Source: Cytophagales bacterium (GTDB lineage: Bacteria; Bacteroidota; Bacteroidia; Cytophagales; Cyclobacteriaceae). From it: 64,000 nucleotides of DNA. The notes under the pieces were generated by a model that was not told where the DNA came from, did no database searches, and worked only from the letters and a program-made list of their open reading frames with translations. The stretch spans positions 1 through 64,000 of the forward strand of contig JAFLBR010000014.1 of the NCBI GenBank assembly GCA_017303795.1, in the 5' to 3' direction. Of this stretch, positions 60,364 through 64,000 are shown piece after piece; within the stretch, counting starts at the first letter, position 1; each line of letters begins with the position of its first letter. The position numbers and the translations under genes are program-made.

Positions 60364-62115
60364 ATGCTAAGAACTCATACGTGTGGCGAGCTGCGGCTGA
60401 ATGATGTAAATAAAACTGTTACCCTTACCGGCTGGGTGCAACGTACCCGCGATAAGGGCAGCCTCTTGTGGATTGATTTACGCGACCGCTATGGAATTAC
60501 CCAACTTTTTCTGGAAGAAGGTAAAACCGATGCTGCCACCCTGCAGGTTGCCCGCAGCCTGGGTCGTGAGTTTGTGTTGAAAGTGCAAGGCACAGTAGTG
60601 GAGCGTCTTTCTAAAAATGACAAGATGCCTACTGGCGATATTGAAGTGAAGGTAAGTTCAATTGAAATATTGAATGCATCTAAAGTGCCACCCTTTACGA
60701 TTGAAGATAATACCGATGGTGGTGATGATCTGCGCATGAAATACCGCTACTTAGACTTGCGTAGAAATACCGTACGCGAAAGTTTACAGCTTCGGCATAA
60801 AATGGCGCAGCAAACGCGCATCTATCTCGATAGTTTAAATTTTATTGAAGTTGAAACTCCGGTGCTAATAAAATCTACACCGGAAGGTGCACGCGATTTT
60901 GTGGTGCCCTCGCGCATGAACCCCGGTGAGTTTTATGCATTGCCACAATCGCCACAAACGTTTAAGCAATTGCTGATGGTATCGGGCTTTGATCGCTACT
61001 ACCAGATTGTAAAATGCTTTCGCGATGAAGATTTAAGAGCCGACCGCCAACCAGAGTTTACGCAGATCGACTGCGAGATGGCCTTCATTACACAAGAAGA
61101 TATTTTACATACGTTCGAAGGATTGGTACGCCATCTTTTTAAAACAGTAAAAGGAATTGACATGCCTTCGGTGCCCCACATGACGTATGCCGATGCCATG
61201 AAATTTTATGGATCGGATAAACCCGATACGCGCTTCGATATGAAATTCGTGGAGCTGAATACAGTAGCACAGGGTAAAGGCTTTCAGGTATTTGATAGTG
61301 CCGAATTAGTAGTTGGCATTTGTGCGCAAGGTAGCGCTGAATACACGCGTAAGCAGTTAGATGAACTTACTGAATTTGTAAAGCGGCCGCAGATTGGCGC
61401 TAAAGGTTTGGTGTATGTTCAATGTAAAGCCGATGGCACCTTTAAATCATCGGTAGATAAATTTTATTCGACAGAAGATTTAAAACAGTGGGCAGAAAAA
61501 TTTGATGCCAAGCCTGGCGATTTGTTGTTAGTACTTTCAGGCGAAACGGCTAAAACACAAAAAGCATTAAGCGAATTGCGTTTAAAGATGGGTGACACCT
61601 TGGGCTTACGCGATAAAAATAAATTCGCGGCCTTGTGGGTAATTGATTTTCCATTGCTGGAGTGGAACGAAGAAACCGCACGCTGGCATGCCATGCACCA
61701 TCCGTTTACATCGCCTAAACCACAAGACATTCAGTTGTTAGACACCAACCCCGGTGCCGTGCGCGCCAATGCCTACGACATGGTGATTAACGGAACAGAA
61801 GTGGGTGGTGGTTCAATTAGGATTCACGATCGCGCCACGCAACAACTTATGTTTACCCATCTGGGCTTTAGCGAAGCTGAAGCGAAAAAACAATTTGGCT
61901 TCTTAATGGATGCCTTTGAATTTGGCGCACCGCCACACGGTGGTATTGCGTTTGGCTTCGATCGTTTGTGTTCCTTGTTTGGTGGTGCCGATTCTATCCG
62001 CGACTTCATTGCCTTCCCTAAAAACAATGCGGGCCGTGATATGATGATCGATACGCCTTCCACAATCTCGCAAGAGCAATTGAATGAATTGAGTATTGCG
62101 GTAAAAGGAAGTTAA
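60364..62115 (+). CDS. aspS: Aspartyl-tRNA synthetase
   Basis: 583 residues: OB-fold anticodon-binding domain (1-110), class II core with motif 2 [21 protein letters not shown] insertion (about 285-410), and motif 3 [22 protein letters not shown] and [13 protein letters not shown] are typical bacterial AspRS segments. ATG 60364 fits the usual [11 protein letters not shown] start. It is the last housekeeping gene before the accessory end of the window. Confidence 0.98.
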   Translation: MLRTHTCGELRLNDVNKTVTLTGWVQRTRDKGSLLWIDLRDRYGITQLFLEEGKTDAATLQVARSLGREFVLKVQGTVVERLSKNDKMPTGDIEVKVSSIEILNASKVPPFTIEDNTDGGDDLRMKYRYLDLRRNTVRESLQLRHKMAQQTRIYLDSLNFIEVETPVLIKSTPEGARDFVVPSRMNPGEFYALPQSPQTFKQLLMVSGFDRYYQIVKCFRDEDLRADRQPEFTQIDCEMAFITQEDILHTFEGLVRHLFKTVKGIDMPSVPHMTYADAMKFYGSDKPDTRFDMKFVELNTVAQGKGFQVFDSAELVVGICAQGSAEYTRKQLDELTEFVKRPQIGAKGLVYVQCKADGTFKSSVDKFYSTEDLKQWAEKFDAKPGDLLLVLSGETAKTQKALSELRLKMGDTLGLRDKNKFAALWVIDFPLLEWNEETARWHAMHHPFTSPKPQDIQLLDTNPGAVRANAYDMVINGTEVGGGSIRIHDRATQQLMFTHLGFSEAEAKKQFGFLMDAFEFGAPPHGGIAFGFDRLCSLFGGADSIRDFIAFPKNNAGRDMMIDTPSTISQEQLNELSIAVKGS

Positions 62116-62167
62116 GAAGTAAGGGCTAGTAACTCCTGATTTTTGAGATCGTCAGATTATGCTATTT

Positions 62168-62228
62168 ATGCTATTCGGGATTTGTAATCCCGGAACCAGA
62201 TATAATGGATTTTAAAAATCTTTTTATG
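62168..62228. repeat. CGGGATT hairpin repeat, copy D
   Basis: Contains TTCGGGATT-TGT-AATCCCGGAA (62174-62195), then CCAGATATAATGGATTTT and AAAATC. The same roughly 60-bp block occurs at 63673-63734. Followed almost directly by hairpin copy C (62233). Both hairpins share an A-T-T loop A-A-T centre with different flanking bases. Confidence 0.75.
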
Positions 62229-62232
62229 TATA

Positions 62233-62255
62233 GTTCGACATTACAAATGTCGAAC
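62233..62255. repeat. GTTCGACATT palindrome, copy C
   Basis: GTTCGACATT-ACA-AATGTCGAAC, a perfect 10-bp stem, near-identical to 131-153 and followed by AGCC. It lies about 70 bp before the distal boundary of the cassette-like unit B. Confidence 0.8.
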
Positions 62256-62325
62256 AGCCATAAGATTGCTAAAGATTAAAATCTAAAATCATTGAATAGA
62301 AAGTAGTCGTGCAACAGCTACCCAT

Positions 62326-62837
62326 GTTGTGGGCTTTGCGACTGTCAACCGTTACTTTGTCTGTTTACACTCTGTATTCATAATCCAGATTGTCGTTGCA
62401 TCTCTGTCGAGTTCAACTGTCTCTTCGTCCACCATTTTAAGAATACTATCGTTCTTCAACGAGTCGAAGAAGTCTTTATATGAATAATAAAACTTCAATT
62501 GAAACTTATCGTTCAATTCAGTCCATTGTCCCGAAACATTAATGTTTCCAGGTACTTTTGTAATAAACCCGGACTTGTCCTCAAAAAAGGATTTTATTGC
62601 AAACTTATTTGATTTGTCAAGGTACAAAGCCCAAGTCACTGAGTCCGAATTTGTTCCAATCCATTTTAGATAGTCAACATAAACTGAGTCGTATGATAAA
62701 ATGTCTCGCTCTGCAAAGTCTAATGAGTCAAATGGTCTATTTTTCCACGTGTCGGTTTTTGTCCCACATGAAAAAATAATAAGTAATAGTCCAATGGTTA
62801 ACGTTCTTATCATCTGTCTCGGAGCATTACCCACAAC
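62326..62837 (-). other. Cassette-like unit B
   Basis: The unit is bounded by GTTGTGGG (62326-62333, plus strand) and CCCACAAC (62830-62837), an inverted pair, and holds the single gene 62352-62813 with hardly any free space. GTCAACCGTTACTTT (62344-62358) is at its 3' end and is also found at the 3' end of unit A (63010-63024). The layout is that of an integron cassette: one short gene, own boundary repeated as complement at the far end. Confidence 0.5.
62352..62813 (-). CDS. Small hypothetical lipoprotein (cassette gene)
   Basis: 153 residues from ATG 62813 with lipobox IIFSC (Cys16). The body is short, mixed alpha/beta (ILSYDSVYVDYLKWIGTNSDSV; SGQWTELNDKFQLKFYYSYKDFF). No family recognised. 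Its composition is more AT-rich than the housekeeping genes, and it lies inside a cassette-like boundary pair; the gene after it on the same strand is similarly arranged. Confidence 0.65.
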   Translation of the reverse strand: MIRTLTIGLLLIIFSCGTKTDTWKNRPFDSLDFAERDILSYDSVYVDYLKWIGTNSDSVTWALYLDKSNKFAIKSFFEDKSGFITKVPGNINVSGQWTELNDKFQLKFYYSYKDFFDSLKNDSILKMVDEETVELDRDATTIWIMNTECKQTK

Positions 62838-63009
62838 GTTTGTGTTTATGCAGTGCGGGGAATAGGAGGGCTAAAAAATGTAGCGCAGCGAAATGTTTAG
62901 CCCGACCTGCACGTCTCTGTCCCCCGACACCGAACTAAATTAAGAAAATACTTTTAATACCTACACCAAACCCCCGCATTGCATAAACATTTTGTTGTAG
63001 CTCGTGCGC
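62830..63009 (-). other. attC-like long imperfect inverted repeat between two cassette-like units
   Basis: The outer arms are CCCACAAC (62830-62837) and GTTGTAGCTCGTGCGC (62994-63009). Next to them GTTTATGCAGTGCGGGG (62844-62860) pairs with CCCCGCATTGCATAAAC (62972-62988), 16 of 17. An inner GGGCTAAA ... TTTAGCCC (62868-62903) forms another stem. The plus-strand right boundary is complementary to the start of unit A (63548-63563). Classical attC cores (GTTRRRY) are not matched exactly, so the call is attC-like. Confidence 0.5.
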
Positions 63010-63082
63010 GTCAACCGTTACTTTAATTTGACTTGTCTCAAGTCCACCGTTAATTATTTTGACGTGTACGAGTCCGCCTAAA

Positions 63083-63529
63083 CTAATTTGTCCGCGAAGC
63101 CGAGTCAATGTCATTTGCTTCTGAGTCCTTATTTATTGTCGGCTTTCTTAGTCTATAGTTAAATCCCAGTATCGCTCCTGTCAGTGGTAGTACTACTGGC
63201 ATAATGAAACTGCTTAAAAAGTATGGGAGTATTTTGAAAGTCAGACTTACCAGAATTGCATAAAGTCCAACGGCTGCGATTAGTCCCAGGAAACTTAGTC
63301 CAATTGATTCTGTAAATTCATTTTGTCGGCCGAGTTTTTTAAGTGTCAAATAACCTACAACTCCGATTCCTGTCCACATTGACAAGTAGCCCGCTATTGA
63401 ACCAAACATCACAGAATAATAAAGGTCCCAAGGGTCAAAAAGGGAGAATATTAAAACTCCTACGAGTCCACAGGCTAGTCCAACGAATATCTCTTTAACT
63501 ACAAGTTCAAATTTTATGTCCTTTGTCAT
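63083..63529 (-). CDS. Small integral membrane protein (cassette gene)
   Basis: 148 residues with four predicted TM helices (about 12-30, 38-60, 75-95, 104-126) and a short hydrophilic tail. No family recognised. It is flanked by inverted copies of GTTGTAGCTCRTGCGC (62994-63009 and 63548-63563), the boundaries of cassette-like unit A. Confidence 0.65.
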   Translation of the reverse strand: MTKDIKFELVVKEIFVGLACGLVGVLIFSLFDPWDLYYSVMFGSIAGYLSMWTGIGVVGYLTLKKLGRQNEFTESIGLSFLGLIAAVGLYAILVSLTFKILPYFLSSFIMPVVLPLTGAILGFNYRLRKPTINKDSEANDIDSASRTN

Positions 63530-63569
63530 GGGTCAAATCTTTGTCGAGCGCATGAGCTACAACATTCGA

Positions 63570-63635
63570 ATATAGGCAATTAATTGCCTATATACCCACC
63601 TATTACATGGATATAGGAAACTGAGTTTCCTATAT
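63570..63635. repeat. Two adjacent long palindromes
   Basis: A perfect 24-bp palindrome (63570-63593; arms ATATAGGCAATT/AATTGCCTATAT) is followed by a perfect 25-bp one (63611-63635; arms ATATAGGAAACT/AGTTTCCTATAT, one-base centre). The ends match while the centres differ in pairs, so the two share a hairpin design. They lie between unit A and hairpin copy E. Confidence 0.8.
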
Positions 63636-63672
63636 TTCCTTATGTCTACCGCCAATCTCCCAGCAAGACTTG

Positions 63673-63734
63673 TGCTATTCGGGATTTGCAATCCCGAAAC
63701 CAGATATAATGGATTTTAAAATCCCTTTATCTAT
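63673..63734. repeat. CGGGATT hairpin repeat, copy E
   Basis: TTCGGGATT-TGC-AATCCCGAA (63678-63698) plus the CCAGATATAATGGATTTT block, then AAAATCCC. About 85% identical to 62168-62228. It closes the accessory stretch before the partial gene. Confidence 0.75.
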
Positions 63735-63789
63735 CGTGGCCGCAACAAATTTTGCTTCATTTTCATAGGATGAAACTAATTGATTGAAT

Positions 63790-64000
63790 TTAATCCTGAA
63801 TCTGCCTACCCGACCTAATGATGCCTTCAAAATCATCATAATCATTCATTACTATAAACCCATAGGTAGATTCATTTGTATTCAATAGGTATTGAGTTCC
63901 AAAAGTTCGTTCGGTGGTAGAGTTCCACTCAAATTTTATTTTCAGTAAGTCATTTCCATTATTTAAGGGATAAAAGTTATTCTCAATAGGCTTGAATTCA
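63790..64000 (-). CDS. C-terminal part of an unidentified protein (cut by window edge)
   Basis: The minus-strand frame is open from the window edge to TAA at 63790, about 69 residues, including NPLNN-like YPLNNGNDLL, IKFEWNSTTERTFGTQYLL and the end GIIRSGRQIQD. No start is visible and no family is recognised. It could be a beta-rich lipoprotein or cassette gene. Confidence 0.5.
   Translation of the reverse strand, partial: EFKPIENNFYPLNNGNDLLKIKFEWNSTTERTFGTQYLLNTNESTYGFIVMNDYDDFEGIIRSGRQIQD

Noticed and set aside
62116-62350. tRNA or small RNA after aspS
   Set aside because: Hairpins are the repeat families only; no cloverleaf or acceptor-stem pairing was found.
63736-63789. Promoter or attI site next to the cassette-like array
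   Set aside because: No integrase gene, attI-like core or TAnnTTTG box is visible; an integrase may lie outside the window.

Overview
The window looks like chromosomal DNA of a member of the Bacteroidota, most likely order Cytophagales. Upstream regions lack Shine-Dalgarno sequences, and several starts are preceded by the TAnnTTTG promoter element of this phylum (for example ahcY, the vapBC-like pair, rsfS and an acyl carrier protein). The gene content also fits: a TonB-dependent receptor with carboxypeptidase-like N-terminus, DUF5916, two DUF2911 proteins, DUF3526 ABC permeases, COG0523/DUF1826, MbnP/MauG pairs and many small lipoproteins. Order is inferred from overall gene flavour only. 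No rRNA, tRNA, CRISPR array or prophage was seen.

Layout. 0-0.4 kb: start of an IS3-family orfA next to a frameshifted antitoxin. 0.6-8.1 kb: a lipoprotein, ahcY with terminator and promoter, a DsbA/FrnE-like protein, and a three-gene secreted hydrolase operon. 8.3-16 kb: vapBC-like TA pair, amino-acid permease, lipoprotein, a REP-like repeat locus, an M28 peptidase, VOC protein and 2-hydroxyacid dehydrogenase. 15.9-33.2 kb: about twenty consecutive minus-strand genes that look like a metal-handling island, in two parts. The first (23.2-15.9 kb) has two MbnP/MbnH-like modules around a CDICGCG-motif barrel protein, a small lipoprotein, a triple-rhodanese protein and two unannotated micro-genes. 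The second (33.2-23.8 kb) has a DUF3299-like protein, a His-rich lipoprotein, a COG0523 GTPase, DUF1826, an ABC-2 system, DUF5916 and a thioredoxin-reductase-like flavoprotein. It is divergent from a TonB receptor, and the space between them holds a pair of 15-bp palindromes and a DtxR/MntR-like operator. 38.4-40.7 kb: a second DUF3299-like gene with a His-rich FtsX-type permease and its ATPase, resembling the Vibrio Zrg zinc-uptake locus.

40.8-62.1 kb is mostly housekeeping: birA, rsfS, ftsH, lpxH, a MntA/HepT toxin-antitoxin pair, an NtrC-type two-component pair, acyl carrier protein, lipid kinase, a divergent MocR regulator and EamA exporter, GNAT, DinB, ilvE, tadA and aspS. 62.1-64 kb is accessory: covarying hairpin repeats and two small genes laid out like integron cassettes (inverted GTTGTRG boundaries, an attC-like 180-bp structure, a shared 15-bp 3' motif), then two back-to-back long palindromes and a truncated gene.

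The strongest candidates for something undescribed are the cassette-like array at 62.3-63.6 kb and the duplicated MbnP/MbnH operon with its rhodanese and micro-proteins. The hairpin families with compensatory stem changes (at 0.13/62-63.7 kb and 12.1/49.8 kb) also merit attention.
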